NCBI RefSeq assembly: GCF_020520425.1
Contig: NC_079489.1
Span: 22,406,001-22,470,000 of the forward strand
From: Spinacia oleracea
Taxonomy: Eukaryota > Streptophyta > Magnoliopsida > Caryophyllales > Amaranthaceae
Direction of reading: 5' to 3'
DNA: 64,000 nt
Shown here piece after piece: positions 22,190-37,100 of the stretch. Position numbers and translations under genes: made by a program. The notes under the pieces are model-generated. The model had not been told where the DNA came from. It saw nothing but the letters and a program-made list of their open reading frames with translations, and ran no database searches. Numbering within the stretch: position 1 is the stretch's first letter; each line of letters opens with the position of its first letter.

Positions 22190-25100
22190 ATGATGTCAAT
22201 TGATGAAGAAATTGCTTTGCGAGATGTGACTCATGCTGGTCTTGTTGTCAGTGACCGCATTAGCCGAGATGTCTCCGCTCGGCTCGACCTGGATGAAGCG
22301 TTAGATGCTGCTAGATATGCTAGTCACCCGTATACTACTCACCCTAAAGAGGTATTGTGAATTGGGGGTGTTTTCAAGTTTTCTGGGCTTGTTTTTATTT
22401 TTATTTTAACCCAACTAATCGTTTTGGTATTAGCTTAAAGGGGTTTAAAGCAGATTTAATTTGAGTGAATTGAGTAAACCCAATTAATCGAATTGAATTT
22501 GGACGAGTACCTTTTTTTTTTTTTGGTAGTCCTTATTGTTTTCATTCTTTTTCAATGTAGGGTGTGCTTTATTTTGCACAATTTCTCATGATTTCTTGTT
22601 TGGAGTTGTTTTTTTTTATATGCATTTAATGGGGAGAATGTCGTTCGAACATTAAATTTTAAATGTCGAATTGATTCGTTGCCTCTTAGTCATGTTAAAG
22701 AACGAGGAAATTTCATATGATCAAATAGATTTACAATTTATGTAGTCATATATGAATGTGGCCTGTCTCTTTTGGGATATAACAATTTGAAATGTTAGGG
22801 AAAAGGGTCAATTTGTACATAAGAAGTCGATGAAAGAGCGGAATTCAACACATGTAGTTGTCTCGAATGGTTAAACTTTCTCCCCAAAATATTACTCGAA
22901 TACTCTTAAGTTCAAGATAAAATACTGTGCAATTTAGTAGGCACTTAAACAAGTTGCTTTTTATTTTTCGCATGATTTAATGTGAAAACACAACCCACAA
23001 GAAGCTAATAACCTCTTCTTCTTTTGTATTTTTTTTAAATTTTTTTTATTTGATTCCTTAATGTCTAATCTTAGATCAACTTCATTCTAATAGTCTTTGT
23101 GATGTAACCACTTGATATTTGAACTGAAAAAATGTTTTTCACTTTTCTATTTTTGAAGAGAATGGGAAACTTAGTAGACCTTGCAAACTTGGACAATGTA
23201 GAGAAGATCATGCCAAATCTACAAATTTTCTGTAAGGGATTATCGTGGGGAATAGGTTTTGTGAACATAGGAGCTGAGTTTTTTTTTATTGTTCTACCTG
23301 TCAAGTTGATCTGTTACCCCTTAGCACTGTAAAGAAATAAATGGTAAGAGTTATCAAATTATGGAGAAAGTTATACGACTAGTATAATTTACCATCTGAT
23401 TTCTGAACTAAATCGTTGAAAGGATAAGTGGCCTATCTTAAAGGAAATGAAGAACCACAATGGAAAGTTACACATGTAATGGTCTTTAAAATTGAATTTT
23501 TTCGATTTATAATTTTTTGCTTCATAATGTTGCTAAAGTTTCCAAAATATACAACTTCATAGACATTCTATCAATTGTATTCTTGTTCTTCACATTTGTT
23601 GTGATAACATGACTACAATAAGCTTGCAACCTCTATTATTTGATTCCTTTTCTGCCTAATATTATCACAATTAGGAAATCCCAATTCTTTCTTTCGTCAA
23701 ACGATTTGATTCTTAAACTAAAAGGACAAACTACAAAGCAAATATAAAATTTAGTAGGCCTAGAAAACTATCTTACGTAGATAACACAAGGAAACTTAGC
23801 CAAGTTGGAGAAGGTCGTGCTGCCCCCCAAATTCATTGCAGGTGCAGGTCCTGGGTGTCACTTGGCTTTGTAGTCATAGGGACTAACTCAGGTGAATGTG
23901 TCAGGAATCTTATGTGTTTGCTTTATTTTGCTGTGATATTTCTTTGACAGTAATTATTTAGTTTGATAGGGATTCATTAGGTTGTTCCATTTATCTTCTG
24001 ACTTCTGAGTCATTTACAAATACCTTTATAAAGTACAGTACATGTCTACATGAAGTTGGGAAGGAAAAAGGAGCACAAAAGTTTGGGGCAGGTTCTTTTT
24101 TTCCCCATCGAGTGGGTCTTTGGTTGAGGTCTGATAGGTTTCTTTTAGGTGACCGGAAGTTTTCTTTGGGTTCTTTATGGGATCAAATGCTGTATTTAGC
24201 TTTTCTTTGGACTCACCCTCATAGGGTGTTCCCTAACGTGTTGATTTCCAATGTAATATGAGATCGTGTTTTCTTTAAATTGTTTTCTTTTGATTTCTGG
24301 TGGACTTCTGCTTTGTAATGGAACTTTTTTCTTTAGCAAAGGGGAAATATAAATTTAGGCATGAAACTAAATGGTATTTTGCAGTTTACGTATTCTTTCT
24401 CATTCACTTCTTGAACACTCTATCCCATAATTTACAGTGTGCCTCGATATCTTAATTCCTTTATAGTTGTCAGTTGTCACCCACAAACAATAAACCTGGT
24501 ATAAGGTTGATACCCACAAAATGACAAAATCAATATTAACATTACCCTTCTGAACTTGTTAATTTTTATTCCTTTTGTTCTGCAAAAAATACTCAGAGTC
24601 TCAGACCCCTCTTCCCTAAGCACTCAACCAAGGCCCTTTGAAGTTTTATTGCCCTCATTTTAGCAACTTGTTTTTCTAACCCCATATCACTTTCTCTGCT
24701 CCTGCCAGTCCATTTCCTAGCTGCTGTCAGCTTCTTAGTTCTTTGATTATTATACGAGTATGTGAGCAACATAATTGAAGTTTTTTGTTGATCTCTTCTC
24801 GTGTTTTCACCTTAAACGTTGGTCCAGAAAACTTTATATGGCCTCAGTTGTTAGGAGACAGCTAAATTATATAGAACATGTGGAATGCATTTCGAATTCA
24901 GGACGGTGCTTATATTACGGAAAACCAGATCAGATGATCATGGTAGCCATTTCCTGTGGTTTAGTTCAAGCAAAATTTACCAATGGATATATAATAAAAT
25001 GGTGCTTGGATGGAGGTTCTGCCAAGACTTTTTTCGCTTGAAAGTTTATTGTAACTCTCTGATTTCTCAAGATTAATTAAATGTCTCCCTTAAACTGACT

Positions 25101-28100
25101 GTTGCTTTATCATTTTTCTAGACAAGAGTGAGAATAGTCAACAGTGAAATGATATCTTGAAGTAGGGAGAAGTAGGAAAAAAGCAAGGATAAAACCAATT
25201 TGAGGAGGGTTTTGTTGATTCACACTTCCCTTCAAGGACTTCATTTTAAACAATTTATTGGCAATGTTACCAATGTAAATTACATTAATGCCTTCTTACA
25301 AGGCATCTAAGTATAATTTACATTATCTACCCATTCCACTACTAAGTACTAACCGTCCTTCCACTCCCTGGTTCTCACCTTCTAAGACTTGATTGGGTTC
25401 TGGACTTCTGGGTCAAACCTATGAGATTATTGACCAGATAATTCGAGAGCTGACAGAGGGATGTGTTTGGTCTACTCAATTGTAGCTTTTAGGAAAATTC
25501 TGTTGTGAATGTTGTGCTCCAGTTTCATGTTTAGATTAAAGCGTTTAGGATGTGTTGCTAGATTGCCTTGCCAAGAGAACTTTGCGGCATTTTCAATCTG
25601 AGTATCTGACCAACGTAATAAACAACTTTGTCTCCGCTAGAAGGTTCTGTGTTTCACTATAATGATTAACTGGTTCAGTTCTCATTGAGAATTGGGTTTT
25701 GTATGAGATAATTTTTTCTTATGCTGGAAAATTCTCATGTATCTTGTAGTCTTTTGTTTGGATAATAGAACATTATACTTGATTTTATTGAATTCTCTTT
25801 ACAGTTGTTCTTAAGGGAAATTATCTGAAGTTCTGAACTTAAAGGTGCTTATTTACATTGCAGTGGCCTCCGCTAGTTGAAGTGGTAGATAGCTGGGAGT
25901 TACCTAATGTTCTTGTAGAAAGATATAATGCTGCTGGTGGTGAAGGAACTGCTCTATGTGGAATTTTTCCTGAGATACGTAGGGCATGGGCATCAGTTGA
26001 CAACTCCCTATTTCTTTGGCGTTTTGACAAGTGGTAATACGTTGATGAATTGTTTTTGCATCTTACACGATGTCTCTGTTTCAGTAAGAGAATGATACCT
26101 GTGTATACATTATACCACCCGGGGAGGGGGGGGGGGCGGTTGTGGATCCTTTTATAAATATATAATGTTGTAATTTAAATCGCTTGACTTGTTGTTAGTT
26201 GCCAAGTGCTGGATTCATGTCTCATTTTTCTTTTTCAACCTTTCTTTGAACAATTCTTCGATGATGGTATGTTTTATGACTTTAGCCCTGTGCTCTTCCC
26301 CTTAAATAAATAATACATATATTTTGTAAAAATCATATTTGATCCTTAAAGCAAGTTTCAAACTTCAAAAATCCGTTTTAATTAGTCACATTAAGTTGTA
26401 TTTAGTGAAAAACAGTTTTAATTAGTAAAGATTAGTCCCCCAGTCCCTTTTTAATCTTTACGTTTGAAATATTTCCTTTTGTACTATAGCATAAGTGCCC
26501 CTAATATTCTGTCAAAAATCGTGTCAGGTGATTATTTTAATCAATCAAATTCATTGTGGAAATCTCTCACTTTTTCCCATTGGGATTACCTTCCCACTTT
26601 CCCAATGTTAGATTTTGAATAAAAGTGAACATTGTTAAATAAACGTAATTTGCATTGTTCAAGTGAAAAAAAAGGAATGTTTATCCACATTAATTATTTT
26701 TTAAATCGCGTGCATGATACCAAACATAAAGAATTGGGAGCAATAAACTTATAGAGCGAAGGCATCAGTGAATCAGTTAATAAGTTTTAATCAGCAATAC
26801 ATTGTTTCAATTCGTAAAATTCAGTGTTAATCAGTTAAGATAATTTCAATTCAGGAAAAATAAGGGGCCTTTGTTTAGTGGTTTTCTTTTCCAGAAAAGA
26901 ACGATACTGATGTACTATGTTATTTGGCGTGGATGCTTTGGCATCATACCCTGGTCAACATGACACAACCCCTATTTGGTTATGTAATCTTACCAAATTC
27001 GCGACTAAGTACTCGGACACGTTGGGTCAAGGAGATTAAAGCCACTTGAGGAAAAAAAAGGAGAGAGATGTGAAAATACTGGCACAGAGTCTTTGAAAGA
27101 TGTTAAATTTGCAGAAATTTCATCACACCTAGAGTAGTATTGAATTCTGGATTTGAAAACCCGAGGATTAGGGTAAAGAAAAGAGATCATTCTTAAGACG
27201 ACTCTCACTCTTTTAATTTTTAATTTCTTTTGAACTCCATTACACCAATGCAGGTTTTATAGAATTCTTCGTTGACTATATCATCGAGGGTAATATGAGA
27301 AAGTACAAAGTTTGGTTACTTGCTCTATAAAGCAGCCTACATTTTTTGGTACGTCCTATAATAGGAATGTGGCCTATTTTCAGGGACAGATGAATAATAG
27401 TGATTCTTTATTGGGAAAGGGGAGGAGGAAGAATTCATTGGGCCCAAAAAAGTCTTTTACATAGTCACCGCTTAATCATATACCACCACCGTGTGTTATT
27501 CTCAGGGTGGTGGGGGACATTGCCTTTTATCCAAAAAGGAAAATGTATGAATAATTTACCGTTAAAGCAAAAAAGAAAAAAACAGTGTGTTTTAGAAAAC
27601 TGATTAAAACTGTTTGTCATTTCATTTTCTGAAGATTGTGTGCCCCTACGACTCCTACCTGCCTTGATGTTTAGTATCTGCTTCAGTCTGATTTGATCTC
27701 ATTGTAATTTATTTGTAGGGATGGACAATGTCCTGAATACAGCGGAGAGGAACAAGCTATTTGTGCCGTGGGCCTTGCTAAATCTAAACCTGGTGTTTTT
27801 GTTGAAGCTATTCAGCATCTTTTGGTTTTGGCAACTCCTGCTGAGGTATTTGAATTTTATTTGCAATCATGCAGATAATGCAATTTTAAGCAGTGGTTAT
27901 TGGTAATAATCTTCATTGTCAGATCAAGGTCTTATCGACTTAACCCAATATTATGCATATGCTAATTGACAATTAGCTGGTTCTTAGACTACTTTGATTG
28001 GCTTTCATTCTCCTCTTGTTATTATCTGGTTTTTGGTTACTGGGTTGTGAAACAAATAGTGGTTTTTTTTTGGGGGGTACAGAGTTGATTGGACTTCGAC

Positions 28101-31100
28101 TTATTTGTGGAGTCATAGTTAAACTCACCAATTCTTTACTATGACAGTTGACGAGTTCCATAGTTAAGTTAAGTTGGAACTTGAAGTGGTTAGCTCAGAC
28201 TTATTATCTTCGCTCTTCTGTTATCTGCTAGTGGGTTGATTTTAAGCGCCCGATGGAGACATCATACTGCTTTTAAACTGAGTGTGCTTCGTGTTGTTGC
28301 CAAATATTATTTTTCTGTAAACTATAATAATTTTTTTAAAACTAGGTCAAATATTTATCTGTTTACTGTCGTTAATCCAGAATAAGGAAGATCAGCATAT
28401 CTGATTTTTAAGTTATTATTCCACGTATTACATTCGACATTTAAAAATTCAAGGCTAAATTTGAATTGAAAATTAAAAACCGACAATGATACTGAAGAGG
28501 CCCTTGAAGACCACTCTCCATGTTTTAACGGGAACATTTCTTTTAGCTGTAGCATGAGGTACTAAAAGAACTTGAGCCTCCTTTTTTAAAAAAAGTGCTG
28601 AATCTTCCAGAATGCGGTCTTGCATTTCATTGATTTATAACTTGTGTTTAGTACGTCATAAAATAAAGGTGTGGAGATAAATTTGTGTTAACTTTGCTCT
28701 GGAAGTTCCATCTGAAAGTTCTTAGTAAGTGCTTATATCTCAACCATATTGATATACATCCTCCAAACGTTGCACTTATTAAAAAAACGGAGGAAGCATA
28801 TTACCTTTCCAACTCCATTTTGGCCTGCGGTGGTGTGATACGGTTTGATCGTATAATATATATTTTTTTCCTACAATGTTCTAAACGTGTTTCTGAAAAT
28901 GTGTAATTTTCACTTAGAAAATGTGTAATTTTCACTTACAACAGAGTTAGAAACATTTACTAAGGGTAATTCTCCGAGCTGCAGCTATTGCTGTCTTTTT
29001 TAATGCAGTATCAGGATCCCAGCATTTAATTTGATTGTCAATGAGTTAGAAATTTATGTTTGATAAACCTTTCTGCCAATGATCTAATCTGGATTAGTTC
29101 GTATATTTGCATTCTTGAAAAATGTTCTGACCTTTTAAAAAATGGGAAAAATCAACAGTAATAATCTGAACTATTAGTGGTCTTCTCAAAATAATTTTAA
29201 ATATTGATTAACTTTAGAATAATCCCAACTATATGATACCCCTGCTCAAATTAGACCATGCTTACCGGTGACCCTCTTTACCGGTTAAAGAAGCTCTATG
29301 TCCTCTCTCACCTCTACTCACAGACTAACAGTAAACCCAACAGCCTACCCTCAATCTCTCTCATGCTCCCTTCATCTCATCATTACCTTACCTCTCTCAC
29401 ACAACATGGAAACAACAAAGCAAAGCAAGCAACATCAGCTATGGCAGAAACCATGAGGAGAAGAGTGTAGTTTAATTTGTAGTGATCCAATTGTTTTTAA
29501 GGCCAATATCCTACCCTCAAACACTCTCATGCTCCCTTTATATTTTACTGGTGATCCATTTTTTATATTTTTAAATAGCTAGTAATTTGCTAATTTTTAT
29601 CAAATTCTCTGATTTTTAGGCAACAAAATTGGTTCTGATCCAATTGTTGTAAACTGATGGTTCATACTTTCGTAATTGGTTGTTTCTGTTGTCTGATGTT
29701 TTCGGAGGTATTTATTGGTTTTTGTTCGGTGTAATAAAATTAGGTGGTTGGAGCGACTCTCCTGTTGGTAAAAGGTGGAAGTAAAGGAATGGCAATTTGA
29801 GTACGATCGAGCGATGTTGGGTAACTTGGGTTCATCGCTGGGTGGGCAGGGGAGAGGAGAGACAAGAGACAGAAAGGGAAACAATTTTTTTTGTAAAGTT
29901 TAGCTCAATGCCCCAATAACATAATGACACATCATCAGTTTGACCTGTTTAACACATTAACAATATAGTGAGACTATTTCGAGAAAGGGGTACCATATAA
30001 TTGGGATTATTCTGAGTTAATCAATAGTTCAGATTATTTTGAGAGGACCGCCAATAGTTTGGATTATTAGTGTTATTTTTTCCTTAAAAAATATAAATTT
30101 GTTGTTACTTGTAAAAGTTAATTCTTGTTTCTTGAATGCATGAAGAGCGGTGAACTTCTCTCACAGTTATTTTATTACAAAACAAAAGGTGAAAACTTAA
30201 TCCTTAATTTTCCGTCTTTACTTATAGTGATGGTCTTTGAAATATTAGCTGTAAGATAATAGCTGATAGGCTAGGTGATTGGAAAACAAGTAATTTAGTA
30301 CTACCTCCGTATTCAATCTACACACTTTCACGTTTTTTCAATGCGGAACTTTGGGCATTATTATCTTAGGGCTCGTTCGGTATCACTGCCAATTTTCAGT
30401 TTTTGGTTTTGAAAGTCATATGATTTAGATTGAATCATGAACTAAAAAATAATCATACGTATAATAATCATATTGAGTTTGAATACTAATAACAAAAAAC
30501 TGGAAACTACTTTATGTGGTTTTCATATTTTGGTTTTAGTATTGTAAAAAACAGAAAACTGGAAACAAAAAATGATCCGGAACGAGCATTTAACTGTCGA
30601 TTAGTAAAAAAACGTATCAATTTGATATCTGAAAACTATATATTGAGAAGAGTCTAATAAGATCACACATGACTATGTTTTTCCTTGTGCAAAATCACCA
30701 ACATTTGTCAAAGTAGAGTTTGTGAATAGTGCCAAAAGGCAAGTGTGCAGATTAAAAAAATAAACAGAGGAGTATATAAGATTACACACAGGGAATCACG
30801 TATGCAACTACCCCAAATCAATTATGTGTGCATGGTTCTATTTACTTTCGCACGCATCGCATGCATATAAGACGAGTATTATATATATTAGTTAAGAAAT
30901 ATGGAATGACAACATGATGTGTTATCTGAATGTGTATTAAATAGGTGAAGTATATGTGGAGGTTATCTTACAATAAGCTGTTGGCCTGTACACTCTCCAA
31001 CCTAGATTTTTATAATCTATCTCTTTTGTAATTTTTGGATTTCCTTTCCCCCTCCCCGTAGCTAGCTCACAAACATCACTAATGCATCATGGTCAATAAA

Positions 31101-34100
31101 ATGCTAAAATGTGCCTAATGGAGACGGAGTCTTATACTCTTTTCATGTGTACTTTCACTTTTTTTGGCCTTCAATTCAGAATTTCCCTTTCTATTCCTTT
31201 GGGTGCTTTTGGTTGCTAATGATATAGGATTTCAGTTGATCCTTGTAGGAGTATGCTGTTCAGGAACAGCTGATGGAACTGATCCATATGCAGAGCTCTC
31301 CTTACAGCCATTATCCGAGTATACTGTTCCATCCGACGGAGTCACAATGACTTGTATTACGTGCACTGATAAAGGCCGCATTTTCTTAGCTGGCCGTGAT
31401 GGTAACATTTATGAACTGCAGTACACAACAGGATCTGGTTGGCAAAAACGTTGTCGTAAAGTTTGCCTTACTTCCGGTCTGGGTAGTGTCCTTTCGAGGT
31501 ATGTTTCATGCCATTGCTCTGGCTTACTAAGCTTCATCGTAAAGTTTTCTTTACTTCATAATACGTTTTGATGACCTCAATGAGATAGTATAAAGTATAT
31601 TGATATTCATCTATGGATTATTTGTTCTTATTCCATGTGTTCGGTTTGCAATGTTGGTCCTGGAAGTCATTACCGAACGAATATTTTTGGCATATATTAT
31701 ATATGAATTCTTGTATTTGTAATTGTCCAGATGGGTTGTGCCAAATGTCTTTAAATTTGGTGCCGTTGATCCAATTGTTGAGATGGTTTTTGACAATGAA
31801 AGACACATATTCTATGCAAGAACTGAAGCTATGAAACTCCAAGTTTTTGAGTTAGGTCAAAATGGAGAAGGCCCACTTAAAAAAGTGGCAGAGGAAAAGA
31901 ACTTTATCAACCAGAGGGACCCAAATTCTGGAGGTAGACAGTCAACAGGGACAAGAGCAGCTGGTGGATCTGGAAAACCCTCTATTGTTTGCATTTCACC
32001 TTTATCTTCACTAGAGTCAAAATGGCTTCATCTCGTTGCTGTTTTATCCGATGGGAGAAGAATGTATTTTTCTACTGGTTCTTGTGGGTTTAACGGTTCA
32101 GTTGGAGGTCTGCATGAATTTTCTAGTAACCATCCTAGACCAAGTTGTTTGAAGTTTGTTTCAATCAGACCATCTCCTCCTCTTGGGGTCACTGGTGCAC
32201 TTGGTTTTGGCTCTGTTCCTCTTGTTGGCCATGCTCAAAGTGAGGATCTCTCTCTGAAAGTTGAAACAGCGTATCATTCTGCTGGAACTCTTGTGCTTTC
32301 TGATTCCTCACCACCAAATGCATCCTCTCTTCTAATTGTTTGCAAAGATTACACTGCTCAGTCGTCTCCCCCAGGGAATATGGCGACTAGTGTGAGGAGC
32401 ACTCGTGCGTTGCGGGAAACTGTATCTTCTCTGCCTGTAGAAGGCAGAATGTTGTTTGTGGCAGATGTTTTGCCCTTACCAGACACTGCATTAATGGTGC
32501 AATCTCTTTATTCAGAAGTCGAGTTCTTTGGTTTGGGTAGCTCAGGTGAGTCGTTGGAGAAAGCATCTGCAAAATTATGGGCCAGAGGCGACCTTTCAAC
32601 TCAGCATATATTACCAAGGAGGCGGATTGTTGTATTCAGTACCATGGGGATGATGGAGTTAGTTTTCAATAGGCCAGTTGACATTCTTAGAAGGTTGCTG
32701 GAATCCAACTCACCAAGAGCAGTTCTGGAAGACTTTTTCAACCGTTTTGGGGCAGGAGAAGCTGCTGCAATGTGTTTAATGCTGGCTGCAAAAATAGTTG
32801 ATACAGAAAATATCACAGGTAATATTGTTACTGAAAAAGCAGCTGAGGCGTATGAGGACCCAAGATTTGTTGGAATGCCCCAACTTGAAGGAAGTAGTGC
32901 ACTGTCAAACACAAGAACAGCTGCTGGGGGATTTAGCATGGGGCAGGTAGTTCAGGAGGCAGAACCTGTATTTTCAGGTGCCTATGAAGGGTTGTGTTTG
33001 TGCACAGCAAGATTGCTTTTTCCACTGTGGGAGCTTCCTGTTATGGTTGTAAAAGGCGGTTCAAGTTCTCCTGATCAATTTGAAGATGGTGTTATAGTGT
33101 GCAGACTTTCTGGTGCAGCAATGCAAGTTCTTGAAAACAAAATCCGTTCCTTGGAGAAATTTTTTAGATTACGCAAGAATCAGAGAAGAGGAATGTATGC
33201 ACGTGTTGCTGGTCTCGGAGATTTGACAGGTTCAATTTTATATACAAGTGGTTCAACTCTAGGGGGTGGTGACAGAAGCATGACAGGACATTTGTTTGGA
33301 GGTTATTCTTGGAATATGGAGTCTGCTGATGTACTTGCATCTAATAGAAGACAGCGGCTACCATACGGTCCTGCTGAACTTGCTGCCGAGGAGGTCTGCT
33401 TTTGCCGTGCTTTTCCTTTTGTTTTTTCTTTACAATGAACTTTGGTTCTTATCTGTATTATTTCTTCCCTATCCTGCAGGTAAGAGCGATTGAATGCCTT
33501 CGGCAGCTGCTCCTCAGATCCAGCGAAGCTCTCTTCCTGCTACAACTGCTTTCTCTGCATCATGTATCACGGTTGATTCAAGGTTTTGATGCTGATTTAA
33601 GACGTGCATTAACTCAGATGACCTTTCATCAGCTTGTATGCTCTGAGGAAGGTGAGATGCTACCAACCAGGCTTGTATCCGCCTTGATGGAGGTAATGCT
33701 GCCTCTGGGAAATCACCTCAATTTGTTGTCTCTTCCTTCTGTATTTAATCAATCTTTTTCCCCCTTTTTACGATCCTTTCTTCCCACAGTACTATACTGG
33801 TCGTGATGGTAGGGGAACTGTGGATGACATAAGTGGGAAACTGCGGGAAGGTTGCCCAAGTTACTATAAGGAATCTGATTACAAATTTTACTTAGCTGTG
33901 GAATGTCTCGAGAGAGCCGCTGTATCTTCTGATGCTGAAGAGAGGGAATCTCTTGCTAGGGAGGCCTTTAATTTCTTGAGTCAAGTCCCAGAGTCTGCAG
34001 ACTTACGCACAATATGTAAAAGGTTCGAGGACCTGAGGTAAGCCGATTTCAAAATCCTCTTTCGTTTGTTTTTATTCTTTCAATGTTCAAGTATACTTTC

Positions 34101-37100
34101 TAACTTTCAAGGAATTGCAGGTTCTATGAAGCTGTTGTGCAGTTGCCTTTGCAAAAGTCTCAGATTCTTGACCCTGCTGGAAACGCCTCTAATGAGCAAA
34201 TTGACCCAGCAATTCGAGAACGTGCTCTTTCTCAGCGTGAACAGTGCTATGAGATAATTACTGGTGCTTTACGTAACCTGAAAGGAGAAGCAATTGGTTC
34301 TCCCTCTAAACCTGCCTCTGCAAGATCTATCCTTGATCAGTCCTCTAGAAAGAAGTTTATTTGTCAAATTGTTCAGCTCGCTGTCCAATCATCTGATAGA
34401 ATATTTCATGAGTATCTGTACCGAACTATGGTTGATTTGGGTCTGGAGAATGAGCTTTTGGAATTCGGAGGTCCTGATCTGGTTCCGTTTCTGCAGCAAG
34501 CAGCCTCTGAACCCAAAGAGGAGGTACTTCTGCTTTTTCCTTTTTGTATCTCTTTTCAGGTGTCAAATCATGTTTGGTAGTTGGAGTGCCTTCAATAGAT
34601 GATTTTTGGACACTAATAGTTTAGTTTTTTTTACTGAAGATCATGTTCTTGATAGTATGACAACAGTGTGTTCTTTTCACGTACAGGTACGTGCTGCCTC
34701 ATCAACAGTATACCCTACTTCAACAGTGGGTCGTATGGGTGTTCGTGATCCTTTTAATCAAGCCAAATATTTAGATCTCCTAGCACGCTATTACATCATG
34801 AAGCGCCAACATTTGCTTGCAGCTCATGTGCTGTTGAAGCTAGCAGAAAGGCGCTCCATGGATGATAGAGATGTCCCTAGCTTGGAGCAGAGGTTAGTGC
34901 TCTATTTCTATATCCTAACATCTTCTTATTCCCCCAACAACAATAAGGCACATATCTAAAAGCAAAATCAATCGAAACCTCTTTTGCTGGACCATCCTGA
35001 GAGGAAGGAAGAAGGAATGAAGAGAAAAGTATAGTGCTCTATGCATTTTACTTGGCCTACTGGCCATATAATATCTTTTACTTAAATGCTTACTGTGTCT
35101 TTAATTATCTTCCAGTAAAAGTATTTTAATTAGCTTTTTGTATTTGTTCGTGTCAGGTGTCAGTACTTAAATAATGCTGTTTTACAAGCAAAAAACGCCA
35201 GCAATAATGATAATTATGGGAGTTCTGCAAAAGGTGCATATGATGACGGGCTGCTTGATTTACTTGAGGGAAAGCTTGCTGTGGTGCGCTTTCAGATAAA
35301 GATCAGAGAAGAATTGGAGGCTATAGCCTCACGGTCAGAAGCAAGCACTGGCACATCGGAGTCTGGCGAGAATGAAGAGACTCCTGTGAGGCGTGAAGCT
35401 AACGTAGCTAGCTCTATGAAAGAGAAGGTGAAAGAGTTGTCATTTGAATTGAAGAGTATAACTCAGCTGTATAATGACTATGCCGTTCCCTATGAACTTT
35501 GGGAGGTAGATCTCTCTCTCTCCCTCTCGGACGCGTGCTTGTTTTCTTCTTTTTAAACCCCCTCTCCCGAGCTCCCAGTATATAGATTTGCATATATGCA
35601 TTCTTACCTTGTTCCACGAATCATGATCACATGATCTCTTAAAAGCTTCCACATATTTAATCTTTTATAATGTTCTCAGAACAAAAATAAATCTTTCAGG
35701 AAGTTTTTTAGTTAGATATGTTATGTGTACATGGGTACCATGGGAAGTACTCCCTCTGTATTTTAAAAAGAGATATACTTTCCTTAAACGGCCGTATGTT
35801 AAAAAGATATACACTTTCCTTTTTTGACATGTTTTGGTCCCCATTTCCCACTATATTAATATTTCTCTTTCTTGTGGTCCCCACACTTACATCATCTTTT
35901 AACTATAATAAATAATTTACCCACTACCCCACTTTCATCTATTTTACTAAATTCAACTCACTCTCCTAAAACTATGTGCCGGTCAAAGTGTATCTCTTTT
36001 TAAAATACGGAGGGAGTATAGTTTTTTATGCTCGACACTTGCTTTTTCGATGGGCCCTCATGATGCCATGTGAATTGTCAGATAATCATGTGGAGTATTT
36101 TAAGTAGTGGTATGCTCTTGGGAATTCCTATTTTATAAAAGAGATTTTAGTTTTGGAAGCCATATTTCTCTTCAAGATAAGGTGGGTTGGAACCTGATTT
36201 CTTATAGCATAGCATCCAGAAAGAGTACTTGTGCACCCCTAAGTAACTGATGGGATGCTTCATTAGTAATCCATCTCACTGATCTCTTCACTCCTTTTTT
36301 TATTCTTTGTTCAAGTGTCATTTGGTCTTGAAAGAAGTTTCAACGGAGTATTTTGAATCCCTTAAGAGGCATTTTTTTTGTCTTTTTTCATGAAATTGTG
36401 TCCATCCAGGAACTGTTGCTCCTAGGGCTACAGAATGTATCTAATGGATTTTCCACTTCCCTCGAGATCTCAAGTTCTAGAGTTGCAGATTTGCGGCGCT
36501 TTTTTCCCCATAGAAATGTTCTTTTCCCCAAAATAGGATCACGGTGAGTAACCGAACCATAGATAATCTTGCTTTTGGAGGGAGAAGGACATCAAGGAAC
36601 TTAAGTGGCATTTTTCTTGGCAGTGTTAACCAGATATAGGACTTTCAGGGGAGAGTGATATGAATCCCGATCATAGCTTTAGCAAAGTTTTCGAAAATGT
36701 AGAAACCTGAGTGTATTTATTTATTGTAGTAACCGATGTAACAACTCAAAATAAACACTCATACAAACTCAAATTGGGTTTTGAATCACCTAGACAGCTA
36801 GAGCACTCATGGAATAACCTTAGCTATTGAGGAAGGGAAGGGAGGTGAGCAAAGTAGAGAGAAAAGGAAGGGAGGTGAGGGAAGAAGTGGGCTTTTATTT
36901 TCCTCCCTAATTTTTCCCAACATTGGGAGGATTTGTTTTGTTGGATGGGAAGGAATTGAAGGAAAATGGATCCTTCCAATTCCCATAGCTTCAATTTAGA
37001 CGCCTAACCCAAACGGTTAACAACTAATTAAACAAATCCATTGGATCAATGCAAGCCCAACTTACTAGTTGCACCTTTAGCGCACCTGCTTTAAGGGCAT

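Noticed and set aside
29258..29884. Short frames on both strands in intron 3
   Set aside because: They lie inside the MITE-like element 29144-30083 and have no recognisable domain.
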